Made by a program: the position numbers and the translations under genes
NCBI GenBank assembly: GCA_028284445.1
Contig: JANQRS010000069.1
Location: 1-64,000 of the forward strand
Length of the DNA: 64,000 bases
DNA from: Calditrichia bacterium
GTDB lineage: Bacteria; Calditrichota; Calditrichia; RBG-13-44-9; J075
Direction of reading: 5' to 3'
The notes under the pieces: generated by a model
Told to the model about the DNA's origin: nothing
What the model saw: the letters and a program-made list of their open reading frames with translations, nothing else
Databases searched by the model: none
In this document: piece after piece, positions 42,103 through 49,717 of the stretch
How positions within the stretch are numbered: the stretch's first letter is position 1
Layout: the number at the start of each line of letters is the position of its first letter

Positions 42103-42606
42103 ATGATGAATCGTGGTGTGCTTCTTCTGAATCAAAATTATGAGCCACTTTCGGTATGTGATGTCAAGAAAGCAATCATCCTCATTCTCCTTGGTAAGGC
42201 AGAAGCAATAGAGACAGATAAGCTTTGGGTACGTTCGGTATCGATGCGGATGCCCCTGCCGATTGTGGTGCGGCTGATTCGCTATGCGCGTGCACCTCGC
42301 AGGCGTATTGTGCTCAATCGCAAGAATCTACTGATTCGTGACAATCACAGCTGTCAATATTGCGGCCGCAAAGCGCAGCCCTTGACCGTCGATCACATCA
42401 TCCCGCGCCAATTTGGTGGAAAAGATACCTGGGAAAATCTGGTTATCGCCTGCATGCCTTGTAATAATCGCAAGGCCAACCGTACACCGGAGCAGGCGGA
42501 TATGCAGCTATTTACCCAGCCAAAGCGCCCGAATCACTTCTTTTATTTGCAGCACTTTATCGGGCCGCGCCACGAATTGTGGAAGCCGTATCTGTTCATG
42601 GATTAG
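42103..42606 (+). CDS. HNH endonuclease-domain protein
   Basis: A 167-residue protein with an HNH motif: CQYCGRKAQPLTVDHIIPRQFGGKDTWENLV, then CMPCNNRKANRTPEQA. Two Cys pairs (CxxC) form the structural zinc site. The N-terminal half (RGVLLLNQNYEPLSVCDVKKAI) is the one typical of a common chromosomal HNH family in bacteria, whose role is not known and which is not a homing enzyme. ATG 42103 is chosen (the next ATG is at 42106); AAAGG lies 11 nt upstream. A terminator follows. Confidence 0.85.
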   Translation: MMNRGVLLLNQNYEPLSVCDVKKAIILILLGKAEAIETDKLWVRSVSMRMPLPIVVRLIRYARAPRRRIVLNRKNLLIRDNHSCQYCGRKAQPLTVDHIIPRQFGGKDTWENLVIACMPCNNRKANRTPEQADMQLFTQPKRPNHFFYLQHFIGPRHELWKPYLFMD

Positions 42607-42613
42607 TGACTTA

Positions 42614-42650
42614 GGAGCCGATAAAATTATATATCGGCTCCGTTTATTTG
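42614..42650 (+). terminator. Rho-independent terminator of the HNH gene
   Basis: GGAGCCGATA (42614-42623), 8-nt loop, TATCGGCTCC (42632-42641), then GTTTATTTG. Confidence 0.8.
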
Positions 42651-42930
42651 ATTCAGGCAAGCCTCGTTCTTACCTCAAACCAGCCCCATAATACCCTAAA
42701 GCAATCGATGTCGCAGAATAATTGTGGAAATTTCCGACCATCGGCATCACCATTTTATAAGGCGGCAAGATAGAACTTCAACCTTTGTCATGAAAGATAA
42801 GCTATAGCGTTTAGGCATTCATGAAGTTCAGCAATTGATGTCTTAATGATATCATTTTTGTCCCTACTCTTAAAAATGTGATTGCTGCCAATTATCCCGG
42901 AACAGTTGACAATTAAATTTGCAAAACTTA

Positions 42931-42940
42931 ACTTATAAGT
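42931..42940. promoter_or_regulatory. Palindrome ACTTATAAGT just before the toxin start
   Basis: A 10-bp perfect palindrome 6 nt before TTG 42947. A TTGACA box lies at 42906-42911. The position fits an autorepressor site for the HTH antitoxin. Confidence 0.4.
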
Positions 42941-42946
42941 GAAGAA

Positions 42947-43414
42947 TTGAATTTTAAAGTCGAATTATTTGTTGAAAGTGCGGCGGCAAATCTCTATGTC
43001 GTTCATTTTGCCGATGAATCGGTAGACGAATTTACAAAGTTTCTTAATAGCGCGCGGGTAAAGAACAATAGACATTTTGGTGAACTCACTGAAAAACTTA
43101 GATTGATACTGACGAGTCGTGGTTGCCGCGACAAATATTTCAAAAACATTAGTTCGCGAGATGATTGTTTGGTTGAAATAAGGGCTGGCGGAAAAAATGG
43201 CTTGCGACTCTTTTGTATAAGGTACTCTCCGTTGTTTATTGTTGTGGGGGGCGGCGGTGTCAAGAATACCCGAACATACAATGAAGATCCAGTTTTGAAT
43301 TCGCAGGTTGAACGGCTAAAAGTGGTTTTTGAACAGATGGATATTAGGCTTGTTAAGTCTAAAGCAGTAAGAATTAAGGGGAAATACCTGGAAGGAGATC
43401 TCGATTTTGATTAA
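42947..43414 (+). CDS. HigB/RelE-like toxin of a TAC-type triad (probable)
   Basis: A 155-residue protein with a RelE/HigB-like profile. The core RLFCIRYSPLFIVVGGGGVKNTRTYNEDP (about 87-115) is the signature I associate with host-inhibition RNase toxins of the Gp49/HigB branch, where the R and K residues contact mRNA. It starts at TTG 42947, no ATG being available. The next gene, an HTH protein, overlaps by 8 bp, and a SecB-like gene completes the triad. The order toxin-antitoxin-SecB matches the HigBA-SecB system of Mycobacterium tuberculosis. Family assignment is from pattern, not from a search. Confidence 0.65.
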   Translation: MNFKVELFVESAAANLYVVHFADESVDEFTKFLNSARVKNNRHFGELTEKLRLILTSRGCRDKYFKNISSRDDCLVEIRAGGKNGLRLFCIRYSPLFIVVGGGGVKNTRTYNEDPVLNSQVERLKVVFEQMDIRLVKSKAVRIKGKYLEGDLDFD

Positions 43415-43850
43415 AGCAAAGAACAAAGCCGGCCAAACATTTATTGATTTAACCCGGAGTGTTCCTGAGGAAACGCGGCTTTATGTCGCCAAAAAAATGC
43501 AAATCTCCGATCGGATTGAAGCCATCTTAAAGTCCAGAAAATGGAAACAGGTGGACTTGGCTAGAAAGCTGGGCATAAAGGAATCGAGAGTAAGTAACAT
43601 CCTGGCTGCTAACCAAAACATGACGCTTAAAACTATCACAAGAATTGAAGCAGTCCTCGGACAAGATTTGATACAAGTTCCGACTTTGTCTGATTCAATA
43701 AGCACAATTGGCGTCGAAACTTACCAACTCGAGAATATGGTTTTCTCGGAAGAGGATAGTTTAATTGGCGGTGAATCTGATTCCGGCAATGCTGTTTTGC
43801 ATGCAGTCTTTACCAAAACCCATAGTGATTTGAAAGTTAAAGTAGGATGA
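43407..43850 (+). CDS. HigA-like XRE antitoxin with C-terminal extension
   Basis: A 147-residue protein. Residues about 33-90 form an XRE helix-turn-helix (WKQVDLARKLGIKESRVSNILAANQNMTLKTITRIEAVLG). The C-terminal about 55 residues after the HTH (from PTLSDSISTIG) are an extension not needed for DNA binding; in TAC antitoxins this region is the chaperone-addiction (ChAD) segment that makes stability depend on SecB. Translation begins at TTG 43407 with AAGGAG at a spacing of 9, overlapping the toxin gene by 8 bp. Its TGA overlaps the next ATG. Confidence 0.8.
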   Translation: MIKAKNKAGQTFIDLTRSVPEETRLYVAKKMQISDRIEAILKSRKWKQVDLARKLGIKESRVSNILAANQNMTLKTITRIEAVLGQDLIQVPTLSDSISTIGVETYQLENMVFSEEDSLIGGESDSGNAVLHAVFTKTHSDLKVKVG

Positions 43851-44335
43851 AAAACACAAAAACAGAAAAAGATATTGAACGGCAAATTAGCTACCGGCCT
43901 AAAGGCATTATGATCAATAGCTTCCGCATCGAAATTCCAACGAACTCCGAATTCGATGTGTTCAACGCCAGTCTGCGCTTCCAATGCCATTGGAAAATAC
44001 AAGAAGAAGAAAGTTCACTTCTATTTGCTATTAAATTTCAGGCTTGGCCGGTAGGAAACGATGAGGAGGAGGTATGCTCTGGGTCGGTTGTTTTTGCGTA
44101 TCATATTGTAGACTTGAGCGTTCTTCCTCAAAAAGAGGGACAATATGCCTGTCCCACCCGTTTCCTGATGCAGATAGCATCTATGTCGTATTCGACCCTA
44201 AGAGGTATTATACACGAAAGGGTTGTAGGGACTGTGGCACAGGGGTTGATAATACCGCCAATGAAGCCCGCCGACTTGCTTAATATTAAAGGAGAAGACA
44301 GATCTTCTTCAAAGAGTGTTGCTGAAGTTGATTAG
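43847..44335 (+). CDS. SecB-like chaperone of the TAC triad (probable)
   Basis: A 162-residue protein. Alternating strand-like segments (LRFQCHWKIQEEESSLLFAIKFQAWPVG) are followed by a helix-rich end, MSYSTLRGIIHERVVGT and then GLIIPPMKPADLLN. The last pattern, a helix with an R-G pair followed by a (P)P-x-x-P-x-x-L turn, is what I recall for SecB-like TAC chaperones. ATGA overlap with the antitoxin gene shows tight coupling. It may alternatively be an unrelated small protein; a structural prediction would settle it. Confidence 0.6.
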   Translation: MKNTKTEKDIERQISYRPKGIMINSFRIEIPTNSEFDVFNASLRFQCHWKIQEEESSLLFAIKFQAWPVGNDEEEVCSGSVVFAYHIVDLSVLPQKEGQYACPTRFLMQIASMSYSTLRGIIHERVVGTVAQGLIIPPMKPADLLNIKGEDRSSSKSVAEVD

Positions 44336-44744
44336 CCAGCGTTTGCTTTGCACTTGCATCCCATCCTATGCACACCATATCTTCTACTCCAGGCTGCGTC
44401 GCGCAGCAATTGGACGATCTTCTTGAATATTTTCGCCGGTTTTCCGTCTGTGGTAATCCGTGAAAATCAGTGTGAATCTGTGTCGAAGGGTTTTGGTCGT
44501 TTACTTGCAATTTTGGCATGTAATTGACATTGCCAATATGTGCACCAAGCGGCTTCTTCTACCCTCTGATGAAGCCCCGAGAGTAATCCGTGATTGCCGT
44601 CAATGCGCAAAGCGCGCTGACGAATATCTTTTTGATTTTATTAATGCGTAATACTTGACGAAAACAGGAAGAGAAGTATCTTCTTGTTGAACTTGCCCGG
44701 TTTAGCCGGGTTCTATCTGCTTACACCCAACGACAGGATTTATA
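44336..44744. other. Gap between the TAC triad and trpS
   Basis: A 409-bp stretch. It includes a degenerate copy of the ACACGGATT/GTGTC repeat (about 44449-44500: GTAATCCGTGAAAATCAGTG, then CTGTGTCGAAGGGTTTTGG). The small frame at 44460-44651 is not supported. The trpS promoter should lie here. Confidence 0.5.
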
Positions 44745-45734
44745 ATGGATGCGATTAAAGGGAGACGGATTCTAAGTGGTATTCAGCCATCCGGGATTCT
44801 CCATATTGGAAATTATTTTGGTGCGATTCGTCAGCACATTCAACTTCAGAAAGACAACGAATGTTATTACTTTGTGGCCAATTATCATGCAATGACCAGC
44901 TCAACCGATGCAGAGAAACTGCGCGAGCATAGCATGATGGTTGCCATCGACTACCTGGCCCTCGGCTTTGATCCGGAAGAAGCTGTGCTCTTTATGCAAT
45001 CCGACGTTCCGGAAGTGGCCGAACTGGCCTGGATGCTTTCCACACTCACCCCGATGGGACTTCTGGAGCGCGGTCACTCGTACAAGGATAAGGTCGCCAA
45101 GGGCATTCCGGCAAATCATGGCTTATTTGCCTATCCTGTTTTGATGGCCGCAGATATTCTGATTTATGACGCTGAACTGGTGCCGGTCGGTAAAGACCAA
45201 AAGCAGCACCTGGAAATGACCCGCGATATTGCCGAGAAATTCAATCTCGCTTACGGGGAAACGCTGGTAATACCGGAAGAGCTAATCCTCCCGGAAGTAG
45301 CAGTGGTGCCCGGTGTTGATGGTCAGAAAATGAGCAAGAGCTACGACAACACCATCGAGATGTTCACCAGTAAGAAAGCCTTGAAGAAGAAGGTGATGTC
45401 GATTGTTACCGATTCTACACCGTTGGAAGAGCCGAAAGATCCCGACAATTCCGTGATTGTCGATATTTACAAACTCTTCGCAACCAAAGAGGAAGTAGAG
45501 GAAATGCGTCAGAAATTCCTGGCTGGCGGCTATGGCTATGGACATGGCAAGAAAGAACTCTTTGAGCGCATTTATGAATACTTTGAGCCACATCGCCAGC
45601 GCCGCGAAGAATTGGAGCAGAATATGGATTACGTTGAGGGCGTCTTGCGCAAGGGGGCGGAAAAAGCCCGCGCCAAGGCAACGGAAGTAATGGACCGCGC
45701 CCGCGACAATGTCGGTCTGCTACGCTTTCTATAA
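44745..45734 (+). CDS. trpS: Tryptophan-tRNA ligase
   Basis: A 329-residue class I aminoacyl-tRNA synthetase that charges tRNA-Trp. The HIGH-like motif is SGILHIGNYFGA (about 16-27), and KMSKS appears as GQKMSKSYDN (about 194-203). The length is standard for bacterial TrpRS. A GC hairpin lies just after the stop; scpA follows 81 bp later. Confidence 0.97.
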   Translation: MDAIKGRRILSGIQPSGILHIGNYFGAIRQHIQLQKDNECYYFVANYHAMTSSTDAEKLREHSMMVAIDYLALGFDPEEAVLFMQSDVPEVAELAWMLSTLTPMGLLERGHSYKDKVAKGIPANHGLFAYPVLMAADILIYDAELVPVGKDQKQHLEMTRDIAEKFNLAYGETLVIPEELILPEVAVVPGVDGQKMSKSYDNTIEMFTSKKALKKKVMSIVTDSTPLEEPKDPDNSVIVDIYKLFATKEEVEEMRQKFLAGGYGYGHGKKELFERIYEYFEPHRQRREELEQNMDYVEGVLRKGAEKARAKATEVMDRARDNVGLLRFL

Positions 45735-45742
45735 ATTGCTTT

Positions 45743-45764
45743 CCGGGACCGGCAACGGTCCCGG
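45743..45764 (+). terminator. GC-rich hairpin with GCAA loop after trpS
   Basis: CCGGGACCG-gcaa-CGGTCCCGG: 9 perfect pairs with a GNRA-type tetraloop. No T-run follows, so it may attenuate or protect RNA rather than terminate. Confidence 0.5.
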
Positions 45765-45815
45765 GACTTCAAAAACCAGTTGGGAATTTCCGCTGGCCTC
45801 CCTATGTTATGAGCT

Positions 45816-46637
45816 ATGTATAAGATCAAGCTACCGGTCTTCGAAGGTCCCTTCGACCTCCTCCTTTATCTCATCAAGAAAAATGAAATTGATATCTACG
45901 ATATCCCCATTGCCCAGATTACCGATGAGTATCTGGCATATGTGGAATTGATGCAGATGCTCGATCTGGAGATCGCAGGAGAGTTTATCGAGATGGTAGC
46001 AACGCTCATCCTGATTAAGACGCGAACGCTGCTGCCCTCTAATGAAGATGAAACGCTGCTTGAAGTCGAAGATCCGCGTTTGCAACTCACCATGCAGTTA
46101 TTGGAATACAAGCGCTTTAAGGATGTGGCCGGCAAGCTTTATGATCGCGAGACGGATCGTCGCCGCTATTTTCCCCGCCGTACCGATGCCCCAAAAGAAT
46201 ATGCCAATCTCCCGGTTGAAGAAGAAGAGTTTAAGATTGATGCCAGCCTTTTTGATTTGTTAACTGCCTTCAAGCACGCCATGGACAACATGCCCAAAAT
46301 TACGGTGCATGAAGTGAAAACCGTGAAGTTGAGCATTGAAGATCAGGTGGCTATCATTGTCTTTGCCCTGGAAGAGAATACCTACGTAATGTTTTCCGAT
46401 TTGGTGAGCGGTTATCCAGACAAAATCTATGTCATCGTGACCTTCATGGCAATTCTTGACCTGATGCGCCTGCAGCTGATTACTGTCAAGCAGACAGGCA
46501 ATTTCGAAGACATACGTCTGGTGCCGGTTGGTGATCTGACCATGTCTCGCTATCGCAACCTGCGAACCGGCGAGGAACTACATTCCGAAGAAGCCTCCGG
46601 CGAAGACGAGAACGTGCCTGCCGAACCTGCTGGCTAG
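45816..46637 (+). CDS. scpA: Segregation and condensation protein A
   Basis: A 273-residue kleisin subunit of the SMC-ScpAB condensin. FEGPFDLLLYLIKKNEIDIYDIPIAQITDEYL (split over residues 9-40) is the family N-terminus that binds SMC, and the C-terminal winged helix (FMAILDLMRLQLITVKQ) binds the SMC head. The acidic tail is extra. scpB follows downstream after a long hairpin. Confidence 0.94.
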   Translation: MYKIKLPVFEGPFDLLLYLIKKNEIDIYDIPIAQITDEYLAYVELMQMLDLEIAGEFIEMVATLILIKTRTLLPSNEDETLLEVEDPRLQLTMQLLEYKRFKDVAGKLYDRETDRRRYFPRRTDAPKEYANLPVEEEEFKIDASLFDLLTAFKHAMDNMPKITVHEVKTVKLSIEDQVAIIVFALEENTYVMFSDLVSGYPDKIYVIVTFMAILDLMRLQLITVKQTGNFEDIRLVPVGDLTMSRYRNLRTGEELHSEEASGEDENVPAEPAG

Positions 46638-46945
46638 CTGTCGCACATCCCCCCTGTATGTCCCCCCGGGGGGACAAACAGGGGGATGCTTGTCGAACCA
46701 AATTGCCCTCGTGTTTTCCCGAGTTTCTGACAATTCATTATTAAAACAGTTCCCCTGTATAATGTATAATGTGTCAACTGTGAAGTCGATTTTCGCACCA
46801 TATTGGTAACAACAGAAAGGTGCAGACGATCGGTTACGGTTTCAAGAATGAATGCCGCTTGATCTTATTCGCCTCTTGCTCTTACGCGGTTCAATGAGTA
46901 TTTTGGACTCTATTTTAAGAAATCTTTGAGAAACTGTTGGTCAAG
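46638..46945. other. Gap between scpA and scpB with a long GC hairpin
   Basis: About 300 bp with the palindrome at 46646-46688 and no gene. Because scpA and scpB are usually adjacent, this long insertion of structured DNA is noteworthy. scpB may have its own promoter here. Confidence 0.5.
46646..46688. repeat. GC-rich palindrome after scpA
   Basis: CATCCCCCCTGTATGTCCCCCC facing GGGGGGACAAACAGGGGGATG (arms of 22 and 21 nt): 20 pairs with one mismatch and one bulged C, almost no loop. It belongs to the same family as the palindromes at 26735 and 27657. Confidence 0.88.
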
Positions 46946-47905
46946 ATGAGTCAAAAGAATTCACAGCCGAAAGCGACCGCTGAAACCGCTGCTGAAGAGC
47001 AGGAAAATCAGGTCGAGACGGTAGAGCAGGCGGAGGAAAAAAAGCCTGCCGGCGGTGGCAAAAAGAAAGAAAATGCCAAGCCCGCAGACGGTAGCATCGG
47101 GGAAGAATCCAATGGTGAACCGGAGCTTTCTCCCAAGGAGGCTTCTGCAATTCTTGAGGCGATTCTATTTTGCAGCGAAGATGCCGTTTCGGCATCGCGT
47201 ATCCGCGATGTAGTACCGGCCCTGAAATCAATGGACTTACGAAAGTTGGTAAAGTCATTGAACAAGGCCTATGAGAAGAGCGGAAGAACCTTTCGCATCG
47301 AGAGCGTGGCCGGCGGTTTTCAACTCTTTACAGAGCCAGCATATTCAGAGTATATTGAAAAATTCTATGCCAAACGGCAGCAGAATCGTTTAAGCAAGAA
47401 GGCCCTGGAAACACTGGCCATTGTTGCATACAAACAGCCGGTAACCCGTACGGATATCGAAGAAATTCGTGGCGTCAATGCCGACGGTGTTGTAAGGACC
47501 CTACTAATGCGTGGTCTTATCACCATCAGCGGAACCGCACCCACGCCCGGTAATCCGTATCTCTACAAGACGACCCGCACCTTCCTGGAATACTTTGGTC
47601 TGAAGCACATAAAAGATTTGCCACGCCTGAAGGAGCTTGATGAAATAGTACAGGCAGACAGTGAATTGCAGGAAAAAATCGACATCAAAATCCTGAAAGA
47701 AATTGCTCCGGAAAGCCTTGGGCTGGATAAGGCAGCGGAAAGCGAAGATACGAATAGTGCGTCGGAAGCAGAGTCAACTAATGGATCAGACACGGAACAG
47801 CATGGAACAGCAAACTCCGTAGAAGGAGAAACGTCAGGAGAATCAGATGGACGAGAAGCCGGGGAAGACCCAAACGACAACCAGTCCGGAGGCGAAAACG
47901 AGTGA
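46946..47905 (+). CDS. scpB: Segregation and condensation protein B
   Basis: A 319-residue ScpB with an unusually long acidic/Gln-rich N-terminal extension (about 60 residues) and a long Ser/Glu/Gly-rich C-terminal tail (about 70). The core (about 65-230) has the two winged helices: AILEAILFCSEDAVSASRI, RLSKKALETLAIVAYKQPVTRTDIEEIRGVNADGVVRTLL. ScpB dimers bind the kleisin ScpA. ATG 46946 is chosen over the TTG at 46937. The C-terminal tail overlaps the rluB start by 59 bp, and part of its composition is shaped by that second frame. Confidence 0.9.
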   Translation: MSQKNSQPKATAETAAEEQENQVETVEQAEEKKPAGGGKKKENAKPADGSIGEESNGEPELSPKEASAILEAILFCSEDAVSASRIRDVVPALKSMDLRKLVKSLNKAYEKSGRTFRIESVAGGFQLFTEPAYSEYIEKFYAKRQQNRLSKKALETLAIVAYKQPVTRTDIEEIRGVNADGVVRTLLMRGLITISGTAPTPGNPYLYKTTRTFLEYFGLKHIKDLPRLKELDEIVQADSELQEKIDIKILKEIAPESLGLDKAAESEDTNSASEAESTNGSDTEQHGTANSVEGETSGESDGREAGEDPNDNQSGGENE

Positions 47906-48659
47906 TAATGGATTGGTTCGCCTGAACCGCTATTTGGCAATGGCTGGGATTGGCAGCCGCCGGACCTGCGATAGCTATATTCTGGAAGGGCGAATTAAGG
48001 TAAATGGTGAAGTCGTAGACCGGCTGGGAACGCGCATAAACCCGGACAGCGACACAATTGAATTTGATGGCGAGCTCATCGCAGACACCCAGGAGTTGGT
48101 GTACCTGCTGCTGAACAAGCCTTTAAGAACCGTCACAACCGTTAAGGACGAAAAGAAGCGCCGCACGGTTATTGACATTATCGGAGCCTCCCAGCGTCTC
48201 TTTCCCGTTGGTCGTCTCGACTACAATACGTCCGGGGCGTTAATGATTACCAACGATGGCGAAATGGCCTATTTCCTCATTCATCCACGCTTTCAGGTAA
48301 AGAAGCTTTATCGGGTGATGCTGAATAAGGTAATACGGCCAATTGACCTGCATAATTTTCAAAAGGGAATAGATCTGGATGGCCGCATGACGGCGCCCTG
48401 CCGTGCGCGTGAAATGCGTCGTGTCGGCAATCGCAGCTACCTGGAAGTCGAACTGCACGAAGGCCGGAATCGGCAGATTCGCCGGATGTTCGAGATACTC
48501 GGCTACAATGTAGAACAGCTGCATCGCCATACCTTCGCCGGGTTAACTGTTCAGGATATGAACGAAGGAGAATGGCGTGAACTTTCCCGCAAGGAAGTTG
48601 ATCGCCTGAAGAAAATGGTGGAAGAACAGAAAGACAAGGTATTGGATTCCGAGAAGTAG
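47847..48659 (+). CDS. rluB: 23S rRNA pseudouridine synthase, RluB/RsuA family
   Basis: A 270-residue pseudouridine synthase with an N-terminal S4 RNA-binding domain (RLNRYLAMAGIGSRRTCD) and the catalytic Asp in FPVGRLDYNTSGALM (about 117-131). RluB modifies U2605 of 23S rRNA in E. coli. The gene lies in the common order scpA-scpB-rluB-cmk. The ATG 47847 has AGGAG at a spacing of 6, so the 59-bp overlap with scpB is real. Confidence 0.9.
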   Translation: MDEKPGKTQTTTSPEAKTSDNGLVRLNRYLAMAGIGSRRTCDSYILEGRIKVNGEVVDRLGTRINPDSDTIEFDGELIADTQELVYLLLNKPLRTVTTVKDEKKRRTVIDIIGASQRLFPVGRLDYNTSGALMITNDGEMAYFLIHPRFQVKKLYRVMLNKVIRPIDLHNFQKGIDLDGRMTAPCRAREMRRVGNRSYLEVELHEGRNRQIRRMFEILGYNVEQLHRHTFAGLTVQDMNEGEWRELSRKEVDRLKKMVEEQKDKVLDSEK

Positions 48660-48698
48660 ACTGACTGTCATTTCCCCGGGATTTTCAGAGGAATTTGT

Positions 48699-49442
48699 TT
48701 GAGCAACATTGAAAAAGATCTGCAAGCCGGCGAGAAGCCGGCGATTCGCATTAAGATTGCGATTGACGGACCCGCTGCTTCGGGAAAAAGCACCACCGCT
48801 CGTGAAGTGGCCCGCCGTCTTGATTATCTGTATATTGACTCCGGCGCAATGTATCGCGCCGTTACCCGCAAAGCGCTGGATCTCGGCATCCCAACCGATG
48901 ATGACGATGCTGTTGCTGCCATCTCTGCTGATATTCTGATCGAATTTCGCCCCAATAAGGAGAAAACCGAAATCTATGTGGACGGGCACGACGTGTCCGC
49001 CGGTATTCGTTTGCCGGAAGTCACCCGCGCCATTAATCCGGTTGCCGCCAATCGCCGTGTGCGGGAAAATTTAGTAGCCAGACAGCAAGCTCTTGGTAAA
49101 GCAGGGGGCGTGGTAATGGATGGGCGGGATATCACCACTGTCGTTTTTCCCGATGCCGAATTGAAAATATTTATGAAAGCGACTGCTGAAGAACGCGCGC
49201 GCCGGAGGTTACGAGAACTTGAAGCGAAGCATATATCTGCCGAATATGATGCGGTGCTAAAGGATATCGAGGTGCGGGATCATGCGGATGTATCTCGACA
49301 ACACGGGCCATTGCGTCAGGCGGACGGTGCAGTATTGATTGACACGACACAGCTGACTTTTGAAGAGCAAGTGACCCACATTTGTAACCTGGCCAGAGAA
49401 ATGATTGACGATTTGAGCCAGTCTGACGACGCTTTGGAGTAA
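48699..49442 (+). CDS. cmk: Cytidylate kinase
   Basis: A 247-residue CMP/dCMP kinase. The P-loop is AIDGPAASGKSTTARE (about 23-38), followed by YLYIDSGAMYRAVT, and the lid has RARRRLRELEAK and RDHADVSRQHGPLRQA. TTG 48699 is the start, with AGAGGA at a spacing of 6. It is the last of the scpB-rluB-cmk group. A hairpin of 8 pairs lies 37 bp after the stop. Confidence 0.93.
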   Translation: MSNIEKDLQAGEKPAIRIKIAIDGPAASGKSTTAREVARRLDYLYIDSGAMYRAVTRKALDLGIPTDDDDAVAAISADILIEFRPNKEKTEIYVDGHDVSAGIRLPEVTRAINPVAANRRVRENLVARQQALGKAGGVVMDGRDITTVVFPDAELKIFMKATAEERARRRLRELEAKHISAEYDAVLKDIEVRDHADVSRQHGPLRQADGAVLIDTTQLTFEEQVTHICNLAREMIDDLSQSDDALE

Positions 49443-49478
49443 GCGCCAATCACGGTTCCTGAATTTTCACCCCCGAAT

Positions 49479-49502
49479 CCCGGAACTTTTTGCTTCCGGG
49501 AC
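49479..49502 (+). terminator. Possible terminator of the scpB-rluB-cmk group
   Basis: TCCCGGAA-ctttttgc-TTCCGGGA, 8 perfect pairs. No strong T-run follows; another hairpin, TTTTGGC-ctta-GCCAAAA, lies at 49514-49531. Confidence 0.4.
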
Positions 49503-49717
49503 GGTAATCCAGTTTTGGCCTTAGCCAAAAACGCGGGGTTCGGGATTTGGTGCAGACCATTGAATATACTGAATTAAGTAGTTGATAAATTGAACATACG
49601 CTTGTTTAAGAGAACGTCTGTAAATATATTAGCCGCCGTGCATACTACAGGAGGTTGTACATAGAAAAACGCTACGAATAACGATTGCAAATATTTTACG
49701 GAGATTTCCTTTCTTCT

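Larger units (their letters stand above)
42607..42946. other. AT-rich gap before the toxin-antitoxin triad
   Basis: A 340-bp stretch with the terminator of the HNH gene at its start and the operator-like palindrome ACTTATAAGT at its end. It is notably AT-rich compared with the rest of the window. No gene seen. Confidence 0.5.

Noticed and set aside
44460..44651. 63-codon frame before trpS
   Set aside because: Overlaps a degenerate dispersed repeat and has no supported start.
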